From Pseudomonadota bacterium (lineage in GTDB: Bacteria; Pseudomonadota; Gammaproteobacteria; Burkholderiales; Rhodocyclaceae), in contig JAGTRV010000006.1 in assembly GCA_018262245.1 (NCBI GenBank), positions 1-64,000 of the forward strand: a stretch of DNA of 64,000 bases. The letters run 5' to 3'. The notes beneath the pieces were generated by a model, which was given only the letters and a program-made list of their open reading frames with translations, made no database searches and had not been told where the DNA came from. The position numbers and the translations under genes are program-made. Shown here piece by piece: positions 37,566-47,304 of the stretch. Numbering within the stretch: the first letter of the stretch is position 1; each line of letters begins with the position of its first letter.

Positions 37566-39737
37566 ATGACCTGGCCAAAAACAGCAAAGCCCTCTGATGC
37601 TTCCCCAATCGACCCGGCCAGGGTATCGCTTAAAATCGTCAGTATTTATGCGCTCGTCGCCAGTCTCTGGATATTGGCCACCGACAGAATCGTTGCCTGG
37701 CAATTCAACGATGTGACACAGCTCACTCTGGCAAGCATCGTGAAGGGGCTGTTGTTCATTGCATTAACGTCGATACTTCTTCAAAGCCTGATTCGTTCGC
37801 TACTCGAGAAAGCTCAGAGCGCAACTTCACGAGAACGACAGATTTCCCATGAGCAGCAAGTCATCCTTGATAGCGCTCTGGTCGGAATCGTCAAGGTGAG
37901 ACAGCGAACCTTTCTCTGGGTCAATCACACCTTCGAGAAGATTACCGGCTATGAGGCCGACGAACTGCTCGGAATGCCAACGTCGCAGCTCTATTTTGAC
38001 CAGGACGAATACCAGGCGATTGCTGCCAAAGCGGGCCCAGCGATGCTTGATCAGGGCAGTTTTCGTGGCGAGTGCCGATTGTTACGCAAGAACGGCGAGG
38101 TTATCTGGGTTGAGTTTTCAAGTGCATTTCTCGACGTACAAACCGGTGATTCGATCGGCACCTTTTCTGACATTACCGAGCGCAAGCAAAAAGAGACGGA
38201 ACTTCTTGAAAAAAAGCGCCAACTGGCACTTGTAATTGCCGGTTCTGATCAAGGTTTCTGGGATTGGCAACTGGACTCCAATACCTTTACGGTCAGCCCG
38301 CGATTTGAAACGATGCTCGGCTATGAGCCAGGCGAGATGACATTGGCGCCCGAACAATGGGGCAAATATGTCAACGAGGAAGACCTGATCAAGGCACATG
38401 CATCAGTACAAAGCCACTTGGCGGGAAAGTCCAAAAACCACGAAGTCCCGTTGAGAATGGCCGGCACCCATACGGACATCACAGAGCGCAAACGCCTGGA
38501 ATCCGAAGTCAGCGCCTACAGTGATCACCTTGAGCATCTGGTCGATAGCCGGACCCAGGAATTGGCAAAGGCCAAGGCTGTCGCTGAGGCAGGCAGTCGA
38601 GCCAAGAGTATCTTCCTGGCCAATATGAGCCACGAACTGCGCACGCCGATGAACGCGATCATCGGAATGACAGGCATAGTGCTGCGCCAGGCCCAAAATC
38701 CGAAAATCAAGGATCAGATGGGCAAAATTGATCGAGCCGCCAAGCATTTGCTCAGCGTTATCAATGACGTTCTGGATCTTTCGAAGATTGAGGCTGAACG
38801 TCTAAGCCTGGAGCAAAACGACTTGTTGCTCGGTGACGTGATGGCGAGCCTTTTGAGCCTTGTAGAGCACAGCGCCATCGAGAAAGGCGTGCAATTACAG
38901 ATAGAACTGCCGCCAGCGCTGAGCAAACTCCCCCTGCAGGGGGATGCCATGCGCCTGAACCAGATCCTGCTCAACCTGACGGGAAATGCGCTCAAGTTCA
39001 CCGAAAAGGGAAGTATCACGCTGCGCGTGATGCCAATAGAAGAAAACTCAAGCGATGTTTTACTACGCTTCGAAGTTCAGGACACGGGCATTGGCATTTC
39101 TGCGGAGGACCTGAAACGACTCTTCACCGCCTTTGAACAAGCCGACAGTTCAAAGACCCGAAAATATGGTGGCACGGGATTGGGGTTGGCGATCAGCAAG
39201 CAACTTGCATTACTGATGGGCGGAGACATTGGCGTTGAGAGTTTGCCTGAGGCAGGAAGCACCTTCTGGTTCACCGCCCGCTTCGGCAAGTCAAAAAACT
39301 CACCCGGACCAAGCCCCTTATTAACGGGCGACTCCCCTGAAACCAGAATCAAGACCCAGTTTGCTGGAGCCAGGATTTTGCTGGCCGAAGATGAGCCCAT
39401 AAATCAGGAGGTTTCACGGGAGTTGTTGGAGGAGGCAGGACTTCAGGTCGATATTGCTGTGGATGGTGAAGAAGCACTCTTGATGGTCAAGCATGAGTCC
39501 TACGACCTGATTTTGATGGACATCCAGATGCCAAAACTGAACGGCATAGATGCCACACGCGCTATTCGAACCTTGCCAGGTCGTAAAGAGGTACCCATAT
39601 TGGCCATGACCGCGAATGCTTTCGATGAGGATCGGCAGGCGTGTATTGAGGCGGGAATGAACGATCACATCGGTAAGCCAGTTGATCCAAATGTACTGTT
39701 CGAAACCTTGCTCAAATGGTTGGTGAAAACCAGATAG
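37566..39737 (+). CDS. PAS-containing hybrid sensor histidine kinase
   Basis: PAS/PAC segments, MSHELRTPMNAIIGM H-box, GTGLGLAISKQL HATPase, C-terminal receiver (LILMDIQMPKLNG). Confidence 0.92.
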   Translation: MTWPKTAKPSDASPIDPARVSLKIVSIYALVASLWILATDRIVAWQFNDVTQLTLASIVKGLLFIALTSILLQSLIRSLLEKAQSATSRERQISHEQQVILDSALVGIVKVRQRTFLWVNHTFEKITGYEADELLGMPTSQLYFDQDEYQAIAAKAGPAMLDQGSFRGECRLLRKNGEVIWVEFSSAFLDVQTGDSIGTFSDITERKQKETELLEKKRQLALVIAGSDQGFWDWQLDSNTFTVSPRFETMLGYEPGEMTLAPEQWGKYVNEEDLIKAHASVQSHLAGKSKNHEVPLRMAGTHTDITERKRLESEVSAYSDHLEHLVDSRTQELAKAKAVAEAGSRAKSIFLANMSHELRTPMNAIIGMTGIVLRQAQNPKIKDQMGKIDRAAKHLLSVINDVLDLSKIEAERLSLEQNDLLLGDVMASLLSLVEHSAIEKGVQLQIELPPALSKLPLQGDAMRLNQILLNLTGNALKFTEKGSITLRVMPIEENSSDVLLRFEVQDTGIGISAEDLKRLFTAFEQADSSKTRKYGGTGLGLAISKQLALLMGGDIGVESLPEAGSTFWFTARFGKSKNSPGPSPLLTGDSPETRIKTQFAGARILLAEDEPINQEVSRELLEEAGLQVDIAVDGEEALLMVKHESYDLILMDIQMPKLNGIDATRAIRTLPGRKEVPILAMTANAFDEDRQACIEAGMNDHIGKPVDPNVLFETLLKWLVKTR

Positions 39738-39761
39738 CGCTTTTGCTGGCCAGTGGCGGCG

Positions 39762-39782
39762 GCTGATCGGCCTGCGATCAGC
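39762..39782. terminator. Hairpin between convergent genes, terminator-like
   Basis: GCTGATCG-GCCTG-CGATCAGC perfect 8-bp stem. No clear U tract. Confidence 0.4.
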
Positions 39783-39877
39783 GAACCACCAGCCAGGGAC
39801 GCCCCTCTGCATCGCCTTCGGTCACCTGAGCATTTTGGCGGCATGAGCTCAGAAGGCTGGCAGCGGCTGATGATCAG

Positions 39878-42085
39878 TCAACCGTATCGGTGGATCAGCC
39901 AGGCCTCGAGTTCTGCCGTCGGCAACGGGCGAGCAAACAGAAATCCCTGCAACACGTCGCAGCCAATATCCGCCAGGAACTGCTGCTGCGCTTCGGTTTC
40001 GACGCCTTCGGCAACGACCGACAAGCCGAGCCGACGGGCCAGGGTGACCACAGCGCTGGCCACCGCTGCGTCGCTTTCCGATTCCGGCAGGTGCCGGACA
40101 AAACTGCGGTCCAGTTTGAGGACATTGAGCGGCAGGGTACGCAGCATGGCGAGTGACGAATGGCCAGTGCCGAAATCGTCCATGGCGACCTGGATGCCCC
40201 GGTCGCGCAGGCGTTGCAGGACTTCTACGGCGCCTTCCGGGTGGGCCATCGCGGCAGACTCGGTAATCTCCAGTTCGATCCACTCGTTGGCAGCGCCAGC
40301 CGCGCTCATAATGCGCTCCAGGCGGTCGGCCAGGTCCGTGGCGTGAAACTGGCGGGGCGACAGGTTGACCGCCATGCGCGGTACCGCGATGCCTTGCTGG
40401 CGCCACGCGACGATCTGGCGCGCCGCTTCGGCCAACGCCCATTCACCGAGTTCGGTGATGATGCCGGCCTCTTCGGCCAGCGGGATGAATTCGACCGGCG
40501 AAACCAGCCCGCGTTCCGGATGGCGCCAGCGCAGCAGCGCTTCGACGCCGGCCAGACGGCCGTCAGCGGAGCGGATCTGCGGCTGGTAAAAAAGTTCGAG
40601 CTGATGGCGAGCCACGGCGCGGCGTAAATCGCTTTCCAGCGCCAGGCGCTGGCTGGCCCGCCGGTTCATCGCTTCGTCGTAGAAGCGGAAGGTATTGCGC
40701 CCGGCTGCCTTGGCGGCATACATCGCCGCATCGGCATTGCGCAGCAGGCTTTCGATATCGTTGCCATCGTCGGGATAGAGCGCCAGCCCAAGACTGGCGG
40801 CAACGTCGATATCGCGGCCACCGGCATGCACCGGCGGCGCCAGTGCGGCGAGGATTCGGCCGGCGATGCCGCCAGCCGCCTCGGCGTTACCCATCCCTTC
40901 GAGCAGCATCACGAACTCGTCGCCGGCTAGCCGGGCCAGGGTGTCGGCGCCGCGGCAGACCGCCCCCAGGCGCTTGGCGACTTCGATCAGGACGGCATCG
41001 CCGGCGGCATGGCCGAGGCTGTCGTTGACCAGCTTGAAACGGTCCAGGTCAATGAAACAGATGGCGAAGCCGTTGCCGCGGTCAGCCCGGGCCAGGGCCT
41101 GGTGCAGCCGGTCGTCGAACAGGCTGCGATTGGGCAGGTTGGTCAATGAGTCGTGGTTGGCCAGGAAGGCAAGCTGGCCCTCGGCCTCCTTTCTGGCAGT
41201 GACATCATTGAGGACGCCGACGTAATGCGAAACGCTGTTCGCATCGCCGCGCACCGGCGACAGGAACAGTTCGATCCACTGCTGCGAACCGTCGCCGCGC
41301 TGGCGCGACAGGGTCGTGTAGCCGTCACGGCCTTCGGCAATGGCGCTGCGGATGACCGCGAAGCCGTCGTCGTCCCCGGTGCACAGGCAGGGCTGGCCGA
41401 GCACCTTGTCGCGTGGCGTGCCGAGGATCTGCGAGAAGGCGGCGTTGATGTAGATCAGCCGGCAGTCGTCGGGAGCGGCGGCGGCAATGAAGATGCCGTT
41501 GACGCTGGATTCGATGGCCCGGTCGCGCAGGGCGATGGCGCGTTTGTCGGCGTGGATGTAGGTGTCGAGAGTCAGCCCGAGATCGAGCATGACGACCTTG
41601 AGCAGCGCATCGAAAGTCGGGACGAAAGTGGCGAACTCCTCGCCACTGGCCGCCCAGGTCGCCTGCAGCATGTCGGAAAGATACCTGCGGAAGGCACCGA
41701 CATACCATTTGGGGGTCAGGCCGATGCGGGCATGGGTCATGCCGACGCGTAAACGGCCGTCGACGTAGGCATCGCCGTAATCGCCATCGGTCAGGCTGGC
41801 AAAGTATCGGCCATGGGCAGCCTTCAGCCGGGCAACGGTGGCCTCGTCGGGAAGCAGGGCAGCCAGTTCCGGCAGCTGGCGCAGGTATTCGTAGAAGCCG
41901 TCGGCAAAACCGTTATGGGCCGCCGCCAGCTTGCCGCGGATGCTGCGCAAGCGTTCGGCATCGGCGTCGGTCAGCTCCAGAAAGGCCTTGCGCGCCTCGA
42001 TCTCGGCAGCATCGATACCCATTTCGGCGGCAATGTCGTCCACTGCACTGGCCATCAGCGTTTGCGTTTCCTGTCGGCAATTCAT
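39878..42085 (-). CDS. Globin-coupled sensor GGDEF-EAL protein
   Basis: N-terminal protoglobin-like domain ([24 protein letters not shown]), PAS, GGDEF ([13 protein letters not shown]), EAL ([14 protein letters not shown]). Confidence 0.85.
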   Translation of the reverse strand: MNCRQETQTLMASAVDDIAAEMGIDAAEIEARKAFLELTDADAERLRSIRGKLAAAHNGFADGFYEYLRQLPELAALLPDEATVARLKAAHGRYFASLTDGDYGDAYVDGRLRVGMTHARIGLTPKWYVGAFRRYLSDMLQATWAASGEEFATFVPTFDALLKVVMLDLGLTLDTYIHADKRAIALRDRAIESSVNGIFIAAAAPDDCRLIYINAAFSQILGTPRDKVLGQPCLCTGDDDGFAVIRSAIAEGRDGYTTLSRQRGDGSQQWIELFLSPVRGDANSVSHYVGVLNDVTARKEAEGQLAFLANHDSLTNLPNRSLFDDRLHQALARADRGNGFAICFIDLDRFKLVNDSLGHAAGDAVLIEVAKRLGAVCRGADTLARLAGDEFVMLLEGMGNAEAAGGIAGRILAALAPPVHAGGRDIDVAASLGLALYPDDGNDIESLLRNADAAMYAAKAAGRNTFRFYDEAMNRRASQRLALESDLRRAVARHQLELFYQPQIRSADGRLAGVEALLRWRHPERGLVSPVEFIPLAEEAGIITELGEWALAEAARQIVAWRQQGIAVPRMAVNLSPRQFHATDLADRLERIMSAAGAANEWIELEITESAAMAHPEGAVEVLQRLRDRGIQVAMDDFGTGHSSLAMLRTLPLNVLKLDRSFVRHLPESESDAAVASAVVTLARRLGLSVVAEGVETEAQQQFLADIGCDVLQGFLFARPLPTAELEAWLIHRYG

Positions 42086-43194
42086 GGCGCGACCACACGC
42101 CCCGGGCCTTGGGCCAGGATGCGCTCCATGCCGGCCATGACCGTCAGGTTGGCTTCTTCCATTCGGGTCAGGGCGGCAAGGGCACCGGTAAAGTCGCCGC
42201 TGCGGTAGCGCTCGACGGCCTGTCGGGCCTGGTCATGCACTGCCTTGTGCGGCGCTTCCATTTCGCGGTAGCCGGGCAGGCGTGAAAACTCGGCCCGGCC
42301 TTCGCCCTCGTAATACCATTGGCCAAGACGGCATTCGGTTTCGTCCGGCAGATCGGCCGGCTTCAGATCGGACAAGCCGAGCATCACCTTGTACACCTCG
42401 AGCTTCAGGGTCAGCTCCTCGATATTGGCCAGTTCGGCGTTGGCCAGCCGCGACGACGAAGCGATGCTGTCCTGCATGTGCTGGGACAGGCCGAGCAGGC
42501 GCTGCATGCTGCGCATGGCCGATTCGCTTTCGGCGCTCTGGCTGGCGGCACTACCCGCCCCGATGTCCATGATCGCCTTGGCCTGGCCGGTTTCCTGCTG
42601 GATGCCGGCAACCAGCCCACCGATTTCCGTGGTTGCCTTGGCGGTTCGCTCGGCCAGTTTGCGCACTTCGTCGGCGACCACGGCAAAACCGCGTCCCGCT
42701 TCGCCGGCCCGCGCCGCCTCGATGGCGGCGTTCAGTGCCAGCAGGTTGGTCTGTTCGGCAATTTCCTTGATCAGCTGGACGATGCCGCCGATTTCTCCGG
42801 CCCGCTTTGAAAGGTCTTCAACACTGTCGCCGGCGGCGCTGATGCGCTCGAACATGGCATGCAGGTTGGTGGCGATTTTCTCGAAGGCCGAGCGATTGGA
42901 GTCGGACTCGGTGGCCGCCGTCAGCGCCTTGGCGGAATCCTCGTTCAACTGGCTGGACAGCCCGGAAAACGACAGGCGGATGCCGGCGAGGGATTCGCCG
43001 AAGCGGGGAATGTTGCCGAGCACGCCATCGAGCAGCGCCTGGCGTTTGCGCAGTTCATGCTGCTCATTCTCCGACTGGGCGAGGCGGGCCTGGGTGTCCG
43101 CCAGTTCCGCCTGCAGCGCCGCCGAACGTGCCTGCAGGGCGGCATTGTCGGCCTGCGCCGCGGCCAGCTGGCGTTTGGTTTGGCTTCCGAACAT
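42082..43194 (-). CDS. Soluble methyl-accepting chemotaxis protein with C-terminal CZB zinc-binding domain
   Basis: MCP hairpin [40 protein letters not shown], and [12 protein letters not shown]...H...HKAVHD. No TM segments evident. Confidence 0.87.
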   Translation of the reverse strand: MFGSQTKRQLAAAQADNAALQARSAALQAELADTQARLAQSENEQHELRKRQALLDGVLGNIPRFGESLAGIRLSFSGLSSQLNEDSAKALTAATESDSNRSAFEKIATNLHAMFERISAAGDSVEDLSKRAGEIGGIVQLIKEIAEQTNLLALNAAIEAARAGEAGRGFAVVADEVRKLAERTAKATTEIGGLVAGIQQETGQAKAIMDIGAGSAASQSAESESAMRSMQRLLGLSQHMQDSIASSSRLANAELANIEELTLKLEVYKVMLGLSDLKPADLPDETECRLGQWYYEGEGRAEFSRLPGYREMEAPHKAVHDQARQAVERYRSGDFTGALAALTRMEEANLTVMAGMERILAQGPGRVVAP

Positions 43195-43225
43195 GGGCTT
43201 GTCCTTTTCTCTGGAGGGTCAATAG

Positions 43226-43242
43226 TTGAGTAATTTACTTGG
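43226..43242. promoter_or_regulatory. TTGAGTA-type operator-like site A upstream of the CZB-MCP gene
   Basis: TAGTTGAGTAATTTACTTGGG. Shares the TAGTTGASTA core with two sites near 53.5-53.65 kb. Confidence 0.5.
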
Positions 43243-43280
43243 GTATTTACACGGCGCCCATGACAAGAATCAAATTATAC

Positions 43281-43592
43281 TTATTTCAGCGACAGCACCC
43301 AGGCGGCCAGACGCTTGGCTTCGTCTTCGGTCACATTGTTCGGCGGCATGGGGATTTCGCCCCAGGAGCCCTTGCCACCAGCCTTGATCTTGGCGGCCAG
43401 CCTGGCCGGGGCAGCCTTGTCGTCCTTGTACTTGGCGGCGACTTCCTTGTAACCAGGGCCGACCAGCTTCTTGTCGACCGTATGGCAAGACAGGCAGTTC
43501 TTGGATTTGGCCAGCGGCAGTTCGTCGGCGGCATGGGCTTGGCCAAGCGTCACCAGGGCGGCGGCAATCAGGGCGGCATTGAGGATTTTCAT
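43281..43592 (-). CDS. Cytochrome c551/c552-type monoheme cytochrome
   Basis: Start trimmed to MKILNAALIAAALVTLGQAHA. CLSCHTVDKKLVGPGYKEVAAKYK and MPPN...AWVLSLK. Confidence 0.93.
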   Translation of the reverse strand: MKILNAALIAAALVTLGQAHAADELPLAKSKNCLSCHTVDKKLVGPGYKEVAAKYKDDKAAPARLAAKIKAGGKGSWGEIPMPPNNVTEDEAKRLAAWVLSLK

Positions 43593-43675
43593 GGTGCACT
43601 CCGTTTCGTTACGTTGAGGGAAAAATGGATCGAGCCAGGCTCGGGGTTGCGGGTCCTGTCTTTGTCGACAGTGAC

Positions 43676-44206
43676 CTACATCTTTTCGTCGTGGCTGGTG
43701 CCGCCGCTCAGGTCGACCATGTCGATGCTGACCTGGGCAAAAGGCAACACCTTGCCCCCGTACTGTTCGGCAAACTTGCGGGCATCGGCCTCGCGGGCAA
43801 AGGATGGAACAGTCGGTCCCATCGAACCGCGGCGCGGGCTGCCAACGACATAGAAGGCAGTTTTGGCATCGATCCATTGGCCTTCGGGCCGGGTCCAGTC
43901 GGCCTTGCCCATATCCTGGGTGTAGACGGCGACGACACGCTTCTTCTGTTCCGGACGCAGCAGGATGGAGAACATCTCGCGGGTGTCGCAGAAGAAATCC
44001 GGTTCGCCCTGATCGTAATGAATCTGCGCCTTGGGGCCGGGGAAATCGAGCAGGATCATGCCGTCCAGCGAGCAGGAAGTATCGGCGGCGATTTCGCGGG
44101 CTTGTGCCGGCTTGGCCGGCTCGCCGCAGGCCGTCAGCAGCAGCGCACCGAGCAGGAGGGGCAGGAGTCGGATTGCGGTCTGCCGACTGGTATTGCGTTG
44201 TTTCAT
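43676..44206 (-). CDS. nosL: Copper chaperone lipoprotein for nitrous-oxide reductase
   Basis: 176 aa, LLTACGEPAKP lipobox, DGMILLDFPGPKAQI. Downstream of nosY. Confidence 0.88.
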   Translation of the reverse strand: MKQRNTSRQTAIRLLPLLLGALLLTACGEPAKPAQAREIAADTSCSLDGMILLDFPGPKAQIHYDQGEPDFFCDTREMFSILLRPEQKKRVVAVYTQDMGKADWTRPEGQWIDAKTAFYVVGSPRRGSMGPTVPSFAREADARKFAEQYGGKVLPFAQVSIDMVDLSGGTSHDEKM

Positions 44207-45024
44207 TTGAACCTCCAGGCCGCCACACCGAGTGGGGCAATGATCCAGAACACCATGGCGCTGCCGAGCAGCCAGGGGTTGGCCAGGGTTTCGGGGAAGA
44301 CCGTGGCCAGGCCGTAGAGGCGCTGGACGTCTTCGAAACCGAAAATGTTGAGAATGCGGAAAATGTCGGCCGGGTTCAGCATCAGCAACACCGGGAAGAA
44401 ATTCAGGTTCAGCTTGCCCTCGCTGATCACCAGCAGGCCGAGCAGCAGCAGGTCATAGACCAGTACGTAGAAGAACCACAGGGCGATGGCGATGCCGCTC
44501 GCCCGCATGCGGTCTTCGGCCAGCACCGAGACCATGACCGCCAGGCTCAGGAAACACAGGCTCAACAGGAAGGCGCTGAGCACGAAGCCGCCGTAATGAA
44601 ACAGCGCGGCGCTGCCCAACTGGTAGAACAGCAGCAGGCCGGCCAGCCCGAAACCGGCAACGGTGGCGACACCGAGGGCGCCGGCCAGGCCGGTGAATTT
44701 GCCGAGCAGTACTTCGAAGCGGGTAATCGGCATCGACAGCAGCAAGTCGAGCGAGCCGCGTTCGCGCTCGGCGACGATGGCATCGTAGCCGAGGATCAAG
44801 GCAATCAGGGGCACCAGGTAAATGACCAGACTGACCAGGCTGGCGATCGTGACGTCGATGCTGCGCCAGCCGACCGCGCCCTGCTGGGCGGCACCGAAAT
44901 AGGCAATGACCAGCGCGAACACCGTGAATACGGCGGCGACGGCGAGCACCCAGCGGTTGCGCAGGCGATCGCGGAACTCCTTGCCGGCGATGACGCCGAT
45001 CTGGCCGAATTCGATGGCGCTCAT
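44203..45024 (-). CDS. nosY: ABC transporter permease
   Basis: Start trimmed to MSAIEFGQIGVIAGKEFRDRLRNRWVL. Multiple TM segments, SLDLLLSMPITRFEVLLGKFTG. Confidence 0.93.
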   Translation of the reverse strand: MSAIEFGQIGVIAGKEFRDRLRNRWVLAVAAVFTVFALVIAYFGAAQQGAVGWRSIDVTIASLVSLVIYLVPLIALILGYDAIVAERERGSLDLLLSMPITRFEVLLGKFTGLAGALGVATVAGFGLAGLLLFYQLGSAALFHYGGFVLSAFLLSLCFLSLAVMVSVLAEDRMRASGIAIALWFFYVLVYDLLLLGLLVISEGKLNLNFFPVLLMLNPADIFRILNIFGFEDVQRLYGLATVFPETLANPWLLGSAMVFWIIAPLGVAAWRFK

Positions 45025-45133
45025 GGTGCTGCTCCGAGCAGTAAGCAGGGGCCCGGGCAACGCCCGGGATGCGCACGCCCGCGAGTGGGCGGCTGGGCAA
45101 CATGTTTTTGCGGGTAAGCCTGATTGGCGGTTG

Positions 45134-46057
45134 TCATGTTGCCTCTTCCTCCGCATAGCCGAGGAAGATGTCTTCCAGGGAAGGTTCATGGACGTCGATG
45201 TCGCGAATGCTCGGGCCGGCCGCGGTCAAGGCAGCCAGCAAGGCCATTTTCTTTTGCCGAGGACAGGCGAAACGGGCGATACCGTCGATCGTTTCGACCG
45301 GACCGATGTTCAGGGAGGCGAGCGTGGTCATCAGAAGTTTGTCATCGCCGGGCCGGAAGCTGACGCGCAGCGTCAGCGGCAGATTCTGGCCCTGGCGCAG
45401 TGCATGTACGGTGCCCAGCGCCTGAATGCGGCCGTTGCGCATCAGGGCCAGGCGGTCGACGCGTTGTTGGATCTCGGCCAGGATGTGCGAGGTCAACACG
45501 ACGGTGACGCCGCCCTGGCGCAATTCGGCCAGGATGCGATAGAACTCGAGGATGCCCTGCGGATCGAGACCGTTGGTCGGCTCGTCGAGGAACAACAGGC
45601 GTGGCGAGCCGAGCAGGGCCTGGGCAAAACCGAGGCGCTGGCGCATGCCCTTCGAGTAGTTGCGCACCCGCTGCCCGGCGGCGCCGACCAGCCCGACCTT
45701 CTCGAGCAAGGCCGGGCTGGTGCTGCGATCAACGCCTTTCAGCCGGGCGAAGAAGTGCAGGGTTTCCAGGCCGGTCAGGTTGTCGTACAGGGCAAGGCTT
45801 TCCGGCAGGTAGCCGATACCGCGGCGCACGTCGCGGAAGGCGGCGCCATGGACGCTCCGGCCGCCGATTCGGATTTCGCCGCTGCTCGCCGGCAGCAGGC
45901 CGAGCATCATCTTGAACAGGGTCGTCTTGCCGGCGCCGTTGTGGCCGATCAGGCCGAACAGTTCGCCGCTGCCCACCGTCAGGTCGACGCCGTCCACGGC
46001 TTTGACCGCGCCGTAGGCCTTGTGCACGTTGCGGATTTCAATGAGCTTGTCGGTCAA
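45134..46057 (-). CDS. nosF: ABC transporter ATP-binding protein
   Basis: GHNGAGKTTLFKMMLGLL Walker A, YSKGMRQRLGFAQALLGSPRLLFLDEPTNGLDP. Confidence 0.95.
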   Translation of the reverse strand: MTDKLIEIRNVHKAYGAVKAVDGVDLTVGSGELFGLIGHNGAGKTTLFKMMLGLLPASSGEIRIGGRSVHGAAFRDVRRGIGYLPESLALYDNLTGLETLHFFARLKGVDRSTSPALLEKVGLVGAAGQRVRNYSKGMRQRLGFAQALLGSPRLLFLDEPTNGLDPQGILEFYRILAELRQGGVTVVLTSHILAEIQQRVDRLALMRNGRIQALGTVHALRQGQNLPLTLRVSFRPGDDKLLMTTLASLNIGPVETIDGIARFACPRQKKMALLAALTAAGPSIRDIDVHEPSLEDIFLGYAEEEAT

Positions 46058-47291
46058 TCCACTGGCTCCAGTCAGGGTTCAAGGGTTGCATGCGCGGCTT
46101 TTTGTCGACGATGCTCGGGCTGCGCAGCAGCGGGAACTGGCGGGCGATCAGGCGCAGGCTGTGCACCGCCGGGCTGTTCAGCAACAACTTGACCAGCGGG
46201 TATTTCCAGGTCAGCCGGTCGACCAGGTCGTTGGCCTCGTAGGGCACGTCGCCGAAGCCGTCACCGTTGGCATCCCAGCCGGCATAGTTGCTCCAGTAAT
46301 TGCCTTTCTGCTTGCCCCAGAGTTCGTCGTGGGTCGCGACATAGCGCACCTGTTCGCGATTCTGGATGAAGTCGTTGCCGTCCACATCGTTGTGGATCGA
46401 ACCGGCCCAGACGTGGGCGCCGACCCGGTTGCCGATCACCCGGTTGCCCTTCAGCACGTTGTACTCGGCGTCATAGATGAAGAAGCCGCGACCGTTGCCG
46501 GCGACCACGTTGTTCTCAATCACCGAATCCTGGATGGTGCGCAGCATGATGCCGTGGTCGGTGTTGCCCCAGGCCCGGTTGTTGCGCACCGTCTGGCGGC
46601 GCACTTCCATCAGGGCGAGGCCGCCGCGGTTCAGGTAACTCTCGTTGTCTTCCCACAGGTTGTCGTTGGAATTCATGTAGTGCGTGCCGTAGCGCAGGTG
46701 GTGCATGCTGTTGCCGCGAAACACTGCGTGGTGCGAAACATCGACATAGATGCCGTCGCGGGCGAAGCTGATGTGGTTGCCGATGATCCGGGCGCCGGTC
46801 GTGTTGTAGAGCTGGATGCCGTTGCCGCGCCGGGCCGACGACAGATCGCGCTTGCTGGTGATCAGGTTGTTGCTGACTTCGGGGTCTTTCAGCTTTTCGA
46901 GCCAGACCCCGAACAGGTTGTAGACCAGCGCGTTGTTGCGCACGGCAATGCGGTGCGAGCCCGGCTCGACGTAGATGCCGGCATTCTGGGCGGTCAGGTC
47001 GGCACCGCTGTCGCGGACGATAAAGCCTTCGATCAGCACATCCGGCGACTTGACCCGGATCACGTCGCCGCTTTCGCCGCCGGACAGCGTCGGGCGGTCG
47101 ACGCCGATCAGGCGCAGCGGCTTGTCGATGATCAGATGCTCTTCATAGTAGCCACGCTGCACGCGCACCGTATCGCCGGCTTTGGCCGCCTGCACCGCCG
47201 CAGCGATCGAGGCGCCGGGCGCGACCTGCCATTCGGCGGCCGAGAGCGGCCAACTGATGAGCAGGAGCAGCGCGACGGCGAAGGTTTTCAT
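46038..47291 (-). CDS. nosD: Periplasmic copper-binding/maturation protein
   Basis: Parallel beta-helix repeats (VIENNVVAGNGRGFFIYDAEYNVLKGNRVIGNRVGAHVWAGS). Start trimmed to MKTFAVALLLLISWPLSA. Confidence 0.95.
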   Translation of the reverse strand: MKTFAVALLLLISWPLSAAEWQVAPGASIAAAVQAAKAGDTVRVQRGYYEEHLIIDKPLRLIGVDRPTLSGGESGDVIRVKSPDVLIEGFIVRDSGADLTAQNAGIYVEPGSHRIAVRNNALVYNLFGVWLEKLKDPEVSNNLITSKRDLSSARRGNGIQLYNTTGARIIGNHISFARDGIYVDVSHHAVFRGNSMHHLRYGTHYMNSNDNLWEDNESYLNRGGLALMEVRRQTVRNNRAWGNTDHGIMLRTIQDSVIENNVVAGNGRGFFIYDAEYNVLKGNRVIGNRVGAHVWAGSIHNDVDGNDFIQNREQVRYVATHDELWGKQKGNYWSNYAGWDANGDGFGDVPYEANDLVDRLTWKYPLVKLLLNSPAVHSLRLIARQFPLLRSPSIVDKKPRMQPLNPDWSQWIDRQAH

Positions 47292-47304
47292 GGCCGGAGC
47301 GATA

